This document shows, piece after piece, positions 48,693 to 59,388 of a DNA stretch of 64,000 bases. Under the pieces are notes generated by a model. That model did not search any database. It worked only from the letters and a program-made list of their open reading frames with translations, and was not told the DNA's origin. Position 1 is the stretch's first letter. Each line of letters opens with the position of its first letter. Source of the stretch: Arcuatula senhousia (lineage: Eukaryota; Mollusca; Bivalvia; Mytilida; Mytilidae). Position numbers and translations under genes: made by a program. Location: the NCBI GenBank assembly GCA_963971305.1, contig OZ020303.1, positions 35,390,106-35,454,105 on the forward strand. The letters run 5' to 3'.

Positions 48693-50560
48693 TGTATTTT
48701 TTGCAAATTGTGCACCTGTTTAGCTCAATATCTTGAAAACTATACTAGATATTTGAAAAATTTAAATTGCATATTGTTAAGCACATCAAGATCTACAAAA
48801 TATGTAACAGGGTCAACGTTGTAGGACCTTTCCTTTTAGGAGTTATTGCCCTTAGAACGTCAAAATTTAGCATTTTAAAAGCATTTCCTCATTACATTGA
48901 AAACGTTAACTCCTCTGACACTTTAAGTCCAAATGGAACCAAACTTGGTATAGTTGTTTATTAGCATTAGGTGTATAGAACTGATGTAGGGATTTTTGAT
49001 TGGTCTTAATACATGGCCGCTGTGGCTAAAAATTAGAACATAGAGGTAAATGACAGTTTTTTGCAAATAACTCTAAAACGGTGACAGATTTCAAAATTTT
49101 GATTGGGAACAAAAGTGGTCAGCACCTCAAGATCTACCAGCTCTAAAATTTTGAAGAAAATCCAACAACCCATGTAGGAGTTATTGCCCTTTTTGTGGAT
49201 TTTTTGCAAATTTTGCACCTGTTTAGCTCAATAACTTGAAAACTATACTAGATATTTAAGAAATTTAAATTGCATATTGTTAAGCACATCAAGATCTACA
49301 AAATATGTAATAGGGTCAACGTTGTAGGACCTTTCCTTTGAGGAGTTATTGCCCTTAGAACGTCAAAATTTAGCATTTTAACAGCATTTCCTCATTACAT
49401 TGAAAACGTTAACTCCTCTGACATAAAGTGTCCAAATGGAACCAAACTTGGTATAGTTGTTTATTAGCATTAGGTGTATAGAACTGATGTGGGGATTTTT
49501 GATTGGTCGTAAAACATGGCCGCTGTGGCTAAAAAAAGAACACAGAGGTAAATGGCAGTTTTTTGCAAATAACTCTAAAACGGTGACAGATTTCAAAATT
49601 TTGATTGGACACGAAAGTGATCAGCACCTCAAGATCTACCAGCTCTGAAATTTTGAAGAAAATCCAACAACCCATGTAGGAGTTATTGCCCTTTTTGTGG
49701 ATTTTTTGCAAATTGTGCACCTATTTAGCTCAATATCTTGAAAACTATACTAGATATTTGAGAAATTTAAATTGCATATTGTTAAGCACATCAAGATCTA
49801 CAAAATTTGTAACAGGGTCAACGTTGTAGGACCTTTCCTTTGAGGAGTTATTGCCCTTAGAACGTCAAAATTTAGCCTTTTAACAGCATTTCCTCATTAC
49901 ATTGAAAACGTTAACTCCTCTGACACTTTAAGTCCAAATGGAACCAAACTTGGTATAGTTGTTTATTAGCATTAGGTGTATAGAACTGATGTGGGGATTT
50001 TTGATTGGTCGTAAAACATGGCCGATGTGGCTAAAAATAGAACATAGGGGTAAATGGCAGTTTTTTGCAAATAACTCTAAAACGGTGACAGATTTCAAAA
50101 TTTTGATTGTGAACAAAAGTGATCAGCACCTCAAGATCTACCAGCTCTGAAATTTTGAAGAAAATCCAACAACCCATGAAGGAGTTATTGCCCATTTTGT
50201 GGATTTTTTGCAAATTTTGCACCTGTTTAGCTCAATATCTTGAAAACTATACAAGATATTTGAGAAATTTATATTGCATATTGTTAAGCGCATCAAGATC
50301 TACAAAATTTGTAACAGGGTCAACGTTGTAGGACCTTTCCTTTGAGGAGTTATTGCCCTTTGAACGTCAAAATTGAGCATTTTAACTGCATTTCCTTATA
50401 TTGAAAATGTTAACTCCTCTGACACTTTTTATTATTAGGTGTATAGAACTGTAGTGGGGATTTTTGATTGGTTGTAAAACATGGCCGCTGTGGCTTAAAA
50501 TAGAACATTAGGTTAAACTGCATTTTTTTGCGAATAACTCAAAAAGGGTGACAGATTTTT
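48693..50560 (-). repeat. Tandem array of about 505-bp units
   Basis: GCACATCAAGATCTACAAAA recurs at about 48780, 49285, 49787 and (as GCGCATCAAG) 50288, giving periods of 505, 502 and 501. Neighbouring units are almost identical, for example ACTCCTCTGACACTTTAAG and CATGGCCGCTGTGGCTAAAA. The unit is an expanded core of family D. Confidence 0.85.
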
Positions 50561-51125
50561 AGATTTTGATTGAGAACAAAAGTGATCAGCACCTTTAGAT
50601 CCACCATATTGTCAGATGACCCCCATATTAATCTTATGACCATTTTTCATTACTTTTCCCCTGAATTTCAAAGATTAACTTGTCTGACACCATAAGACCA
50701 ACTGCATTTAAACTTGGCACACTTGTATAATAGCATATATGCTGCAATTCTATCGTTCGGATTTTAGATTTGTCAAAAAACATGGCCGTCATGGCTAAAA
50801 ATAGAATATAGGGGTAACTTGTAGTTTTTTGCTAATAACTCAAAAATGGTTACAGATATCAAGATTGTGCAAGAATCAAAAGTGATCAGCATACTAAGAT
50901 CTACCTGTCCTGAAATTTTGAAAAGGATCTAGCCGCTGATGTGGGAGTTATTGCCCTTTTTGATTTTTTTTTTCAAAATTTTGCACTTATTTTGCCCCAT
51001 AGCTTGAAAACTATACAAGATATTTCAAAAATTTAAATTGCATATGAATAAGGACAACAATATTTACAAAATATGTGGATCTGTGTAGCTCAGGTGATCG
51101 ATTCAGGCTCCTGGGATCATCATCA
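50561..51125 (-). mobile_element. End part of a HINE-like family D element
   Basis: One further diverged core (CATGGCCGTCATGGCTAAAA at about 50780) and the terminal words CAGGTGATCGATTCAGGCTC at about 51087-51115. Confidence 0.6.
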
Positions 51126-51200
51126 TGTCATTTTCTTTTTATCATCCTCCTTTAAATAACCTATATGGTGTTGCAAGGACGTAAAACACCAACTCACTCA
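51108..51200 (+). mobile_element. SINE-like family 2 tail
   Basis: CCTTTAAATAACC and GGACGTAAAACACCAACTCA, then a short CTCA tail, as in the reverse copy at 17366. Confidence 0.5.
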
Positions 51201-51469
51201 TAACATTGAACCAAAAAGATCATATCGCCCGAGAAATATGCTGTCCAACACGAAACAAAAAAACGTTGCCCGCCGAAAACGTTGCACGAAAATAATCCTT
51301 TACCACTCCCTATCATAGATCTACTGTACTTGTTTCGTGACCTTGAAATAATCGATTAAATGATAGTGTTTAGGTGCAAAGAGCAGATGAAAGAAGTTAT
51401 AACAGTTAACTAAATAATTAACGATGATCATCAACAGCCTTGAAAAACATTAAAAAATATTTGAGGAAG

Positions 51470-51945
51470 TTAGTTAGTTAGTGATTGCTTTACTCCCAAG
51501 CAGCGCGATTTCGGCTATATCTGGGATATGGATATGAAGGGATGATACAATGAACATGAAATAATGATGAAGTGGAGGAAAGGAAGACACAAGGCCAATC
51601 GGGGAGCAGAGTTTTGACTGCCACTGCATGGGGATCCTACAGGTCCTACTCTTACCGAGACCTACGTGCGATGAACGTGACTTATTTCCCAACACGGTGC
51701 ACCACTATGGTTTGCGGTCAGGATTTCTGCATTATAGCCTGACGACCCCGGCATCACAATGACAGGGCTGCCCCATTCAACCACCTATGACAAACATCCC
51801 AATCGATTTGTAGGCAAAGCAGCCTTATCCGAGGCCAGGTTTCTGGGCGCTAATTATAGTGGAATTTCACCGACAAGCTTAGCGCTGCTGAGGGCCTATT
51901 CGCCATCCGGAACCCGCACGGGTGTTGTGGAAACTAAAGAAAATA
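51470..51945 (-). mobile_element. SINE-like family 1 copy
   Basis: A GTTAGTTAG tail at 51470-51482 and the inverse of the family words (GCTTTACTCCCAAGCAGC, CTTACCGAGACCT, ACACGGTGCACCACTATGG). It lacks an internal part around 51620-51670. Confidence 0.68.
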
Positions 51946-52429
51946 AAGAGTGTAAATAAAAGGGATAACCAAAAAACTTAATAAAATTAACCAGCTATTA
52001 CAATTCAGATGATTATTAATAAGCATCATATACATCAGATCATATTAAACTATGAGATCATATAAAAATCGTATATCTTAACTATATTTTCCTTTGACCC
52101 AAGTGGGAATTAGGCCAGTTTTGACCGTTCGAAGCCATGTTCTCTTTTTGGCCAATACATAGCTGTTTTCTGCCTTTACCATAAACTTCACCCGTTCTCC
52201 TCAAAATATACATAAAACACCATAAAAGTTTCATCATGAAATGAGGCAAAACTATTTCAAACAATGAAAAACATCAATCAAGCAAAACTGTAAGTGTTGA
52301 CGAAATGCTGCGTGTGGTCCTGGCTGCTTTCCGGTCATGTCTTTTTCTGTTTGTTTAACTAGTTAGTATGTTATTGGTATAAAAAGAGAATCTTTATATT
52401 GTCAAAAAGGTCAACTAAAATTGTCTTAC

Positions 52430-52535
52430 CGTTTTTTCTCCTTTCGTTTCTCTTCAAGTTTTTGGACTTCGTCCTGTATAGTCTTTAGATCGTTCTTTAT
52501 TTTCACCAAATTTTACTCAATCTTTCAATTGAAAT
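52430..52535 (-). CDS. Candidate coiled-coil exon, broken or mis-phased
   Basis: On the minus strand a CTTTACAG acceptor (52536-52538) and a GGTAAGA donor (52429) bound 106 bases. One frame reads IKNDLKTIQDEVQKLEEKRK, a clear heptad pattern, but that frame is closed upstream by a stop, and the frame open at the acceptor ends after ten codons. It may be a decayed exon or need another acceptor. Confidence 0.3.
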
Positions 52536-52567
52536 CTGTAAAGGAAAAACTAGCTTGTTTAACATTT

Positions 52568-53050
52568 GCATGCGGCTTCCGGGTTGAAAATAGGCCCGCA
52601 GCAGTGCTAAGCTTGTCGGTTAAAGTCCACTAAAGAGTGCCGATAAACCTGCCTTCAGGTCAGGCCGCTTTGCCCACAAAGCGATTCAGATTGGACTGTG
52701 TGCCCTAGGTGGTTGAAAGGGGCTGCCTCGTCTTAATGAACGCCGGGGTCGTCAGGCTGTGGTGCACCGTGTTGCGGAAAATTTCACATTTCTCACACAT
52801 TATAGAACCCTGCCGAAGGTCTCAGTAAGAGTAGGACCCGAGTAGGGGGAAGGGGCTGAATTCCACGCCCCAACCCATCACTCATTTTTAAATTGCACTC
52901 AAGACTCTCCTCCTCGATTGGCATTTTGTACCCCTTTCCTCCACTTCATCATCATTTCATTGTTCATTTTATCACCCATTTCATGTTCATCTCCCGGACA
53001 TAGCAGAAATCGTGCTGCCTGGGAGTAAAGCAATGACTAACTAACTAACC
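52568..53050 (+). mobile_element. SINE-like family 1 with TAAC tail
   Basis: GCTTCCGGGTTGAAAATAGG, GCTAAGCTTGTCGGTTAAA, CACTTCATCATCATTTCATT and GGGAGTAAAGCAATGACTAA, then CTAACTAACC. It lies between two candidate minus-strand exons. Confidence 0.7.
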
Positions 53051-53365
53051 ACTATTTTAATAGATCTCTATTAACATTCTTATAAAGTTTGTACGGATCC
53101 AATTAATATTAAGGACGACCTAAAATATTGAAAATGGAAAGTTCAAATAAATAAGAGAAAATTAATTCCTGATCAACTCTGTGATTTTTCCATTGTTTTA
53201 CACAATGTTTGATTTTTTTTTTCAAAAAAGATCCCTTTTCGATGTGCCACCCTTTTTATAGATAAAATCATTGCATTAATTAGGAATAAATACAACGACA
53301 GCTTGCCTACAAGTAGCTATTTGCAGATTGTATAAAGCCTTCGGTTTATTACAAATAATACTTAC

Positions 53366-53477
53366 TCTGTGAGCTCTGTGGACACTTTGCCAAAAGTCTC
53401 TCTATAATCTCTGAATAGTTCTAGTTGAGCCACTTCTTTCTCCAACTCTATCCCCATACTTAGGACCCTATTTCTCT
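53366..53477 (-). CDS. Candidate coiled-coil exon
   Basis: A pyrimidine-rich TTGTTGTTCCAG acceptor and a GTAAGTATT donor bound 112 bases. In the single frame open throughout it reads RNRVLSMGIELEKEVAQLEL and continues FRDYRETFGKVSTELTE, which looks like real protein. It starts and ends within codons. I do not recognise the family. It does not join in phase with the two nearby candidates, so a full gene model is not offered. Confidence 0.42.
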
Positions 53478-53612
53478 CTGGAACAACAATGAGAAAACCG
53501 CCACATTGCCATAAATGTTCCTCAAGCTAAGGTTCTTTTAGTATTTGTATATCAGGGTTCCGCCCCAGTATCATTGTTAAGTACAATACAAAGCTACGCC
53601 GAGCGCAGCATG

Positions 53613-54544
53613 ATACGACCGCAACAAGTTGAACCCTGTACATTGGAGGCCCAATATGGATAGTCTATTGCTTTGGTCACATGCAGCCCATGGTGGACTT
53701 ACAAAGCTTTTTTACACATGCAACCTATGGTGGACTTTAAAATGCATATTTGACACATATATATTTATAATAACATTTAATAGAAAAAAAAATATTTCTA
53801 TATTCATTGACATTTTTGACACGATTAAGCCCCTTTTGGCCCTTTTTTAAAAAAAGGTTAGGACCACAAAATGCAATAAAAAGCTTCCTTCAGTGTATAT
53901 AATCATCATATTTAAACTTCATAACAATTGGCTGGCCCACTACAGCTAAATTTCTTGTGTTAAACCATTTGCCTTGACCAACTGTTTAAAATGGTGTTTT
54001 TTGCCCCTTCGACCCTTTATATCTCAAAAACAGTAAGAGATATTGCAAATCTGATTAACAAATGCCATCAGGGATTTTCACAAGGATTCCAATGAAAAAA
54101 AGATTTTGAAAATCGGACCACAAATTAAAAAAAGTTGATTTTTTGGGTGTGGCCCGTCTTTGGCCCCCTGTAGCAATGTAACGGTTCAATATACATCAAA
54201 CCATTTAGACATTTTGTTGACAGAATTTAATAAGGAATTCAATAAAAAAAGAATTTTCAAAATCAAATGAATAATAAACATTCTACAACAGTTTTGTCAA
54301 TACACACGTATTAGCCCCTTTTGGTCCTTTTTTCTAAAACGGTAGGGGCCACCAGCCCCAAATACAATGGGAACCTTCCTCTAGTGGTTACAAACGTCAC
54401 ATGAAAATTTCATAACAATTTGTCAATATTTACTCAAGTTATTGCACGGAAACCAAATGTCCCCAGACGACGACGAATACGACGACGACAACGACAACGA
54501 CAGCATCATACCATTATACGTCCGCAAATTTTTTGCGGTCGTAT
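53613..54544 (+). mobile_element. HINE-like element with ATACGACCGCAA ends
   Basis: ATACGACCGCAA at 53613 and TTGCGGTCGTAT at 54533-54544 are inverted. An (ACG)n tract at about 54468-54502 lies 15 bases inside a terminal hairpin (CGTCCGCAAA, TTTGCGGTCG). Internal words such as CCCCTTTTGGCCCTTTTT and TTCATAACAATT repeat. Confidence 0.65.
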
Positions 54545-54634
54545 AAAAAAGGAAAGCGTTTACGTAAAAAAAAAACAAAATTAAATCGCTATGGAAGAGG
54601 GAGATTTGGTGCAATAAAAATTAAATGCCTGTAC

Positions 54635-54693
54635 TTAGTCAGGATCGATGCCACCTTTAATTTCTCCGATATGTCTTCCTTGTTTTGTCTTTT
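54635..54693 (-). CDS. Candidate small exon
   Basis: Between a TCTAACAG acceptor and a GTACAG donor, 59 bases read KRQNKEDISEKLKVASILT, a helical, coiled-coil-like peptide. It ends in phase 2, which does not fit the next candidate exon at 53477. Another frame over the same DNA gives a longer peptide ending in a stop at about 54636. Weak on its own. Confidence 0.25.
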
Positions 54694-54975
54694 CTGTTAG
54701 ACATACATATAAGACAGATCCTCCAAGGTCGGTAATTTTGTTATAACATTCATGATATACCCATTTTGTCCTCAGTTGTATTCTATGTCTGGGATTGCGT
54801 CTCTGAAGAAATTATTTTACGTGTATCTTTATGTTCTTTAGTAAAAAATAGGTTCAATGCATTAATATCAACTAAAGAAATAGTATTATGTTGCACCCTC
54901 TTCTGCAGCAAGGTAAGTATAAGGTGATAGTAAGGTACATAAAACATAAGAATATCATAGCTATCATATTTTCAA

Positions 54976-55125
54976 TCCAGGGGCCAATTGAAAAACAGCG
55001 AGCAGCGACCGCTGGTCACATTGAAGGCTGCTGGCTGTTTTCCATTGTGGATGTTTTAAATTAACGTTTATATTGTAGGTTGTGTCATGTACACTTATTC
55101 CACACCTCATTTTCTTCTATAGTTA
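54976..55125 (+). repeat. Repeat B copy
   Basis: GGCCAATTGAAAAACAGCGA, GCTGCTGGCTGTTTTCCATT, TTGTAGGTTGTGTC and TGTACACTTATTCCACA. Confidence 0.7.
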
Positions 55126-55178
55126 TATTGTTATCAACCCTTGGTAAAACTGCTTACGGTTCTGTTTGAAAATCATCA

Positions 55179-56298
55179 TGTCACGGACCTGGGGTAGGTC
55201 GCGATGCACACTCTGGGTTCGTACCAGAGTCAGTTCTCTGGATATACCAAAGTATCGGTTGTAGGGGGTAGCGTACTTAACTATGAGCCTGACTTGGACA
55301 ACGCAATACTCTTTTAGGGAAAGCCTTTGCTCTTTCCAGGGCCAAAGCTTCCCTCAAGAAAAGTACTCCTATTTCAGAAGCACTGGTCCAAGCGTTTACT
55401 CTACTATATGAGCCTTGTCTCTACTAATTATCTTATCAAGACCACTGCTTGAGCCTTGTCTCTATTTACTTTAACTAAAGGCCACTGCTTCAGCCTTGTC
55501 CTACTAATGATTCCTATTTCGGGAACTCTTACTCTAATTCTTATTCAGAATATTATATACCTTTGCTTTGTCAGCTTTGACCAAGGCTTGTCTTTTGCTA
55601 ATGACTGTCTCTTTCAAGACTTACTTTAGACTATCAGTCACAGAACTAACAACTCCTCCCTAATTTCTGACTGATGGGTATTTATAGTCGCGACTAGGGG
55701 AAAGCCCCTCTGCGTCGACTTATACCTCTACAGGTATAGACTCGCTATGTGCCATGGGTCGTCCAGCCCATGACACACCACCGCCAGTGTTAGCTGCTCC
55801 AGAGTATCCTTTGTTATCGCTGGAGCAGGGTCCGTCTTCCACCACGGGGAGGTACTGGTCGGAATTAATTCTGGAAGACGCCCTAATTTCTCACAATGCA
55901 TCCGCTTTTATACCCCAATTTGGACCATACTATTTCAACCTGTTTTACCCTGGATGATTCCAAAAGTCTACATCTTGTATGCGTTTACTTAAGTGACAGT
56001 TTTCAAGCTTCTAAATGATCGATCTTTAAAAATAGACTCTACCTATATGAGTTCGAAAAATAACTAAGGGGATTTCTTGAAAACGAAAGTACAATTTATA
56101 TCTTTGCGAATATGGAATAAACGTCTTCCCTAACAATATCTTATTAAAGGCCTAGCTAGAACAATTTATTCCTGACAATATTACTTAATAAAATAAGAAC
56201 AATACGTACTTTAACCTAACCTATCTGAACTGTCTTTTATGTAAAATGGGGATATAAACAGAGGGGAGTGAAGCAATATAAAATGCAGAGTCATCACA
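55179..56298 (-). repeat. 3' LTR (left copy), 1120 bp
   Basis: Contains one copy of the 40-base unit that is triplicated in the other LTR. A 67-codon frame on the plus strand at 55754-55957 recurs at 60095 only because the LTR is repeated. Confidence 0.85.
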
Positions 56299-56998
56299 CT
56301 ACCCACGCCTCAAAGAAATGCGTCCTCGCATTTAGCCAAATATCATAAAAGTCCTTTAAGTTCTCATTGAAGGGTTTGCCTCAAAACCATTAAAGCAGGG
56401 CATTTCTTCTTCCTTTCGAACACCAAGTCAAATACTTATTTGATCAACTTAAAAACAGGGTAAGTGACAACTGGCTATACTTTAATTAAGCAGAGGATGA
56501 TATCGGAAGATTTCGAATAATTTTGACCAAAAGACCGGAAAAACCAAAGATACAATTTTAACAGCCACTTAAATCGAAATGCTAAACCGGTAAGAAATAA
56601 TTTAGCCTAAGCAGCGGCTCACGCCTACTCTTATCGAATACAGCCTCGAGGAGACTGCTACTGCTGAAGGGATCTTTAACGTGCACAGGCGTGACATTTC
56701 CTGCACACGGAGCGTAGATTTAACGTCCCTTATCCGACTGGACATACATATAAAATGGACAGTGGTTCAACAAATTCACAAACTATCTACAAATGTACAT
56801 CATTTATTTGGATTTCCTTTCAAAACATCTATAACAGCACAAAATCATCATTTTTTTAAACAGTTTTTCTTGCAATTAACTCAATGGCACTATGCCTCCT
56901 TGGCTATCTGAAGTTCAGTGTTCGTCTGGCCTCTCTGGCTTCTTTACCGAACAGCTGGTCTTATGACGCATCTGGCCTCTCTGGCTATAAACTATGGC
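56299..56998. other. Non-coding stretch between gag-protease stop and 3' LTR
   Basis: No reverse transcriptase or integrase motif in any frame. At about 56660-56745 the words GGGATCTTTAACGTGCACAG, CACACGG and TTTAACGTCCCTTATCCGA resemble a SINE or other dispersed repeat. Confidence 0.5.
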
Positions 56999-58729
56999 TT
57001 AGTCCCACCACTCTTCTGTCTCTTCAATTTCCCCATCATCGGTGTTTCTTCTTCTTACAATTCTCCTCATGTGCGAGAAGCTCTCACTGACGGCATCGGT
57101 CTGTGTTCCAAAGCCTCGACGCCTGGCAATGACTTGACCACCGGCGGTTGAACTTGTGACCGGCCTGGTAATGCTGACACTGGTACTAGTGGTTGTGATT
57201 GGCGACGAGTAAAACAGTGGGGACATTGATACAAACGAGTCATCGGATGAATCTGTCTCCATGACTGTATTCCTAGAGGATGGCTTTACGGCAGTTGCTG
57301 TCGTTCTGGGCAGTTTTGGCACAATCCTTTGTGGTTCTATAGAGGCCCTAAGGGTGTCGGTAGTCGGTACCGGTGCTGGTTGAGTCAGCTTCCTGACGGT
57401 CCTTCCCTGAAGAAGGCTGCTGCTTGTTGTAGCAGGGGCCTTTGCTTCCCCTATCACATCTGAAAGGGTCCCAGGGTTCTGCTTTTCCCTTTCGCTCTCT
57501 GTGTCAACGGTTGTGACCTTGGCGAGATGTCTTCTTCTGTGCCTAAGGAATTTGCTCCTCTTAGAGTTGCTATACAGACAATCCTCACATTGATACTTCT
57601 CAACAGTAGTTTCTGCTTTAACGCGCCGATTGTACTTGGCTTCGTCCTTTGCTTTTATAACTCTTCTTTGCTTCATCGCCTCGGTATCAGATGGGTTACA
57701 TGAACTTGTACCTCTATCAACTTGTAAACCAAAACAACCGAGCTTTCCACTGTACTTCAAAGGGTAACATCTATTCCAACATTGCAGTCTGTCATTTACC
57801 AAGTCCAAACAACAGTTATTCTGCCTCATAAAGTCTAGTCCTATTATTCCATCCACTGCAAGGTCTGCAACCAACGCTTCCACACTGAAAGTGTTGTTTC
57901 CTTGCTTGAGCAAAAACATGCCTTTTCCAGCAATGTCCAGTTCTGTTCCTTTGGCTGATACAATAACTTGTGTGTTGGGCTTCAGTGCCGGCCGATACTT
58001 GAAAGGAATCCGGTAGAACACTCGGTGTGATATGAGTGTGACCGTGGCACCTGTATCTACCAAGAACTTTGTCTGCATCTGGTTCATTTTAACATCTACG
58101 TAAACACCTGCCTCCATGCTGGATGTACTGGCTCCAATATTCTGTCTACGACTCTGCATACGCCTTTGTCTGCTATTCATATGAAGCGGTCGTGCTGCAC
58201 CGTCTGTGCCTTTTCCATTTAACCCTTTCTTAGGTGCACGACATTCTTTTGCGAAATGGCCATACTTTGAACAGTTGTAGCACTGTATGTTCTTCTTCCA
58301 GTCGGTCTTGTCTTGGTTCCTTCTTGGTCCATTTTCCTTAAATCTATCAATTTCTTTCTGTAAAGCATCAATCTTGGCAGAAAAGGATTCCATCATGGAC
58401 AGCACCTTTTGGTTAACTTCTTCAGCCTCTGCTTCTGCAGTGGTTGCTCTTGTGTGTCCTTTACCCGACTCGTATTTTCTCTCTGCCTTGTAGAAGGCCT
58501 CTAACTCGACGGCTAAGCAAATTGTCTGGTTCAGATTCTCTGGCCTTGACTGCTTTATTCTGATCCGCATTTCTGAATCCACTAACGAGTCTAGGAGGTG
58601 TTCTCTAGCAAGGGTTTCTCTCACTTCGTTTGGGGCATTCGGGTATGTCGTATTCACCAACCGGCGTATGGCCTGGCCTAACTCTGGCAAACTCTCACTG
58701 GCTTTTTGACGCCTTTCCTTCAACTGCAC
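56999..58729 (-). CDS. Gag C-terminal half, CCHC knuckle, aspartic protease and C2H2 zinc finger
   Basis: A 576-residue open frame starting here at a non-ATG codon, because the frame really continues upstream of a stop at 58745. Residues 1-90 are a helical capsid-like region. Residues 150-163 are a CCHC knuckle (CYNCSKYGHFAKEC). Residues 222-230 are the protease site FLVDTGATV, with the partner motif GIIGLDFM at 294-301. Residues 381-401 form a C2H2 finger (C-x2-C-x12-H-x3-H) in a basic context. The tail is Ser/Thr-rich, then basic, and ends in an acidic EETEEWWD. In usual gypsy elements the protease is followed by reverse transcriptase; here the frame stops at 56999. The product would package nucleic acid and cleave itself, but could not copy itself. 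Confidence 0.8.
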   Translation of the reverse strand: MQLKERRQKASESLPELGQAIRRLVNTTYPNAPNEVRETLAREHLLDSLVDSEMRIRIKQSRPENLNQTICLAVELEAFYKAERKYESGKGHTRATTAEAEAEEVNQKVLSMMESFSAKIDALQKEIDRFKENGPRRNQDKTDWKKNIQCYNCSKYGHFAKECRAPKKGLNGKGTDGAARPLHMNSRQRRMQSRRQNIGASTSSMEAGVYVDVKMNQMQTKFLVDTGATVTLISHRVFYRIPFKYRPALKPNTQVIVSAKGTELDIAGKGMFLLKQGNNTFSVEALVADLAVDGIIGLDFMRQNNCCLDLVNDRLQCWNRCYPLKYSGKLGCFGLQVDRGTSSCNPSDTEAMKQRRVIKAKDEAKYNRRVKAETTVEKYQCEDCLYSNSKRSKFLRHRRRHLAKVTTVDTESEREKQNPGTLSDVIGEAKAPATTSSSLLQGRTVRKLTQPAPVPTTDTLRASIEPQRIVPKLPRTTATAVKPSSRNTVMETDSSDDSFVSMSPLFYSSPITTTSTSVSITRPVTSSTAGGQVIARRRGFGTQTDAVSESFSHMRRIVRRRNTDDGEIEETEEWWD

Positions 58730-58744
58730 TCTGTAGAGTTCTGT

Positions 58745-59095
58745 CTAGTTAGGGGGTGAGAACCTCTCTTCTAGTGCTTTCACTAGCGTGTCAAAGTCGA
58801 CCCTTTTCTCTGGGGGTAGATCACTGAAAACTCCCTGTGCTTGTCCTCTCAAAGCCGTGGCTAAGTAAAGTCCTTTGTCTTCTTCATCCCAGTTATTCAC
58901 CATGGCACATGCGTCAAAATGGGACTTAAAATCTCTCCATTCACTCGTGCCATAATAATTTGCAAGCTTGATTTCTCGTCGCTGCTTTCCAATGCCAGTG
59001 GACTTTCTTCGGTCTACGTCCATGTCTTTCCTCTGCTTCTGGTTCTCGGTAGGACCTCCTCTGATTTGATCATGGCCAGCGCTGGCTGTGGACAA
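58745..59095 (-). pseudogene. Gag N-terminal half, separated by an in-frame stop
   Basis: Codes for a capsid-type segment (ANYYGTSEWRDFKSHFDAC, then DKGLYLATALRGQAQGVF and EERFSPPN), typical of retrotransposon Gag. A TAG at 58745-58747 ends it, and the next codons continue in the same frame into the downstream frame. Its first 28 or so residues overlap, in another frame, the end of the frame at 59388-59014. Confidence 0.7.
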
Positions 59096-59388
59096 TCAGT
59101 GGATTTTGGTCTAGCACCTATTCCAGATACCTCGTATGGCAGGAACGGTCCTGTCAGCTTTGGCGCTTCCTCTGCGTCTCTAGAGCCGTGGCTCCTGTCC
59201 GGAGCACGGGTCGTTGTATTTGACCTCATCGTCTGAATCCCTGAGTCACTGTCATCTCTCGCTGGCAACTTCGGCGTTGAATGTGTTAAACTGGACTCAC
59301 CCAGGCTCTCTTCATGGAAAAACTTCATCCTATGGATCTCTTCTTCCAATAGGCTTATCTGCTCTTTGATATCATCAAAATCTGTCAT
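59014..59388 (-). pseudogene. Gag leader frame, frameshifted relative to the capsid
   Basis: Starts MTDFDDIKEQISLLEEEIHR, a short coiled coil, near the expected start about 50 bases inside the 5' LTR. It continues as a Ser/Pro-rich segment. It overlaps the capsid frame in a different phase, so a small insertion or deletion, or a frameshift, separates them. I do not attempt to join them. Confidence 0.55.

Noticed and set aside
48693..50560. CRISPR-like or satellite centromere array
   Set aside because: Units of about 505 bases with no spacer structure, in an animal genome and only 3-4 copies. It is an expanded transposon core.
44447..51125. Host gene family, suggested by many frames reading LELFAKNCHLPLCSIFSH
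   Set aside because: The recurring peptide is a translation of the family D core, found in both orientations and interrupted in most copies.
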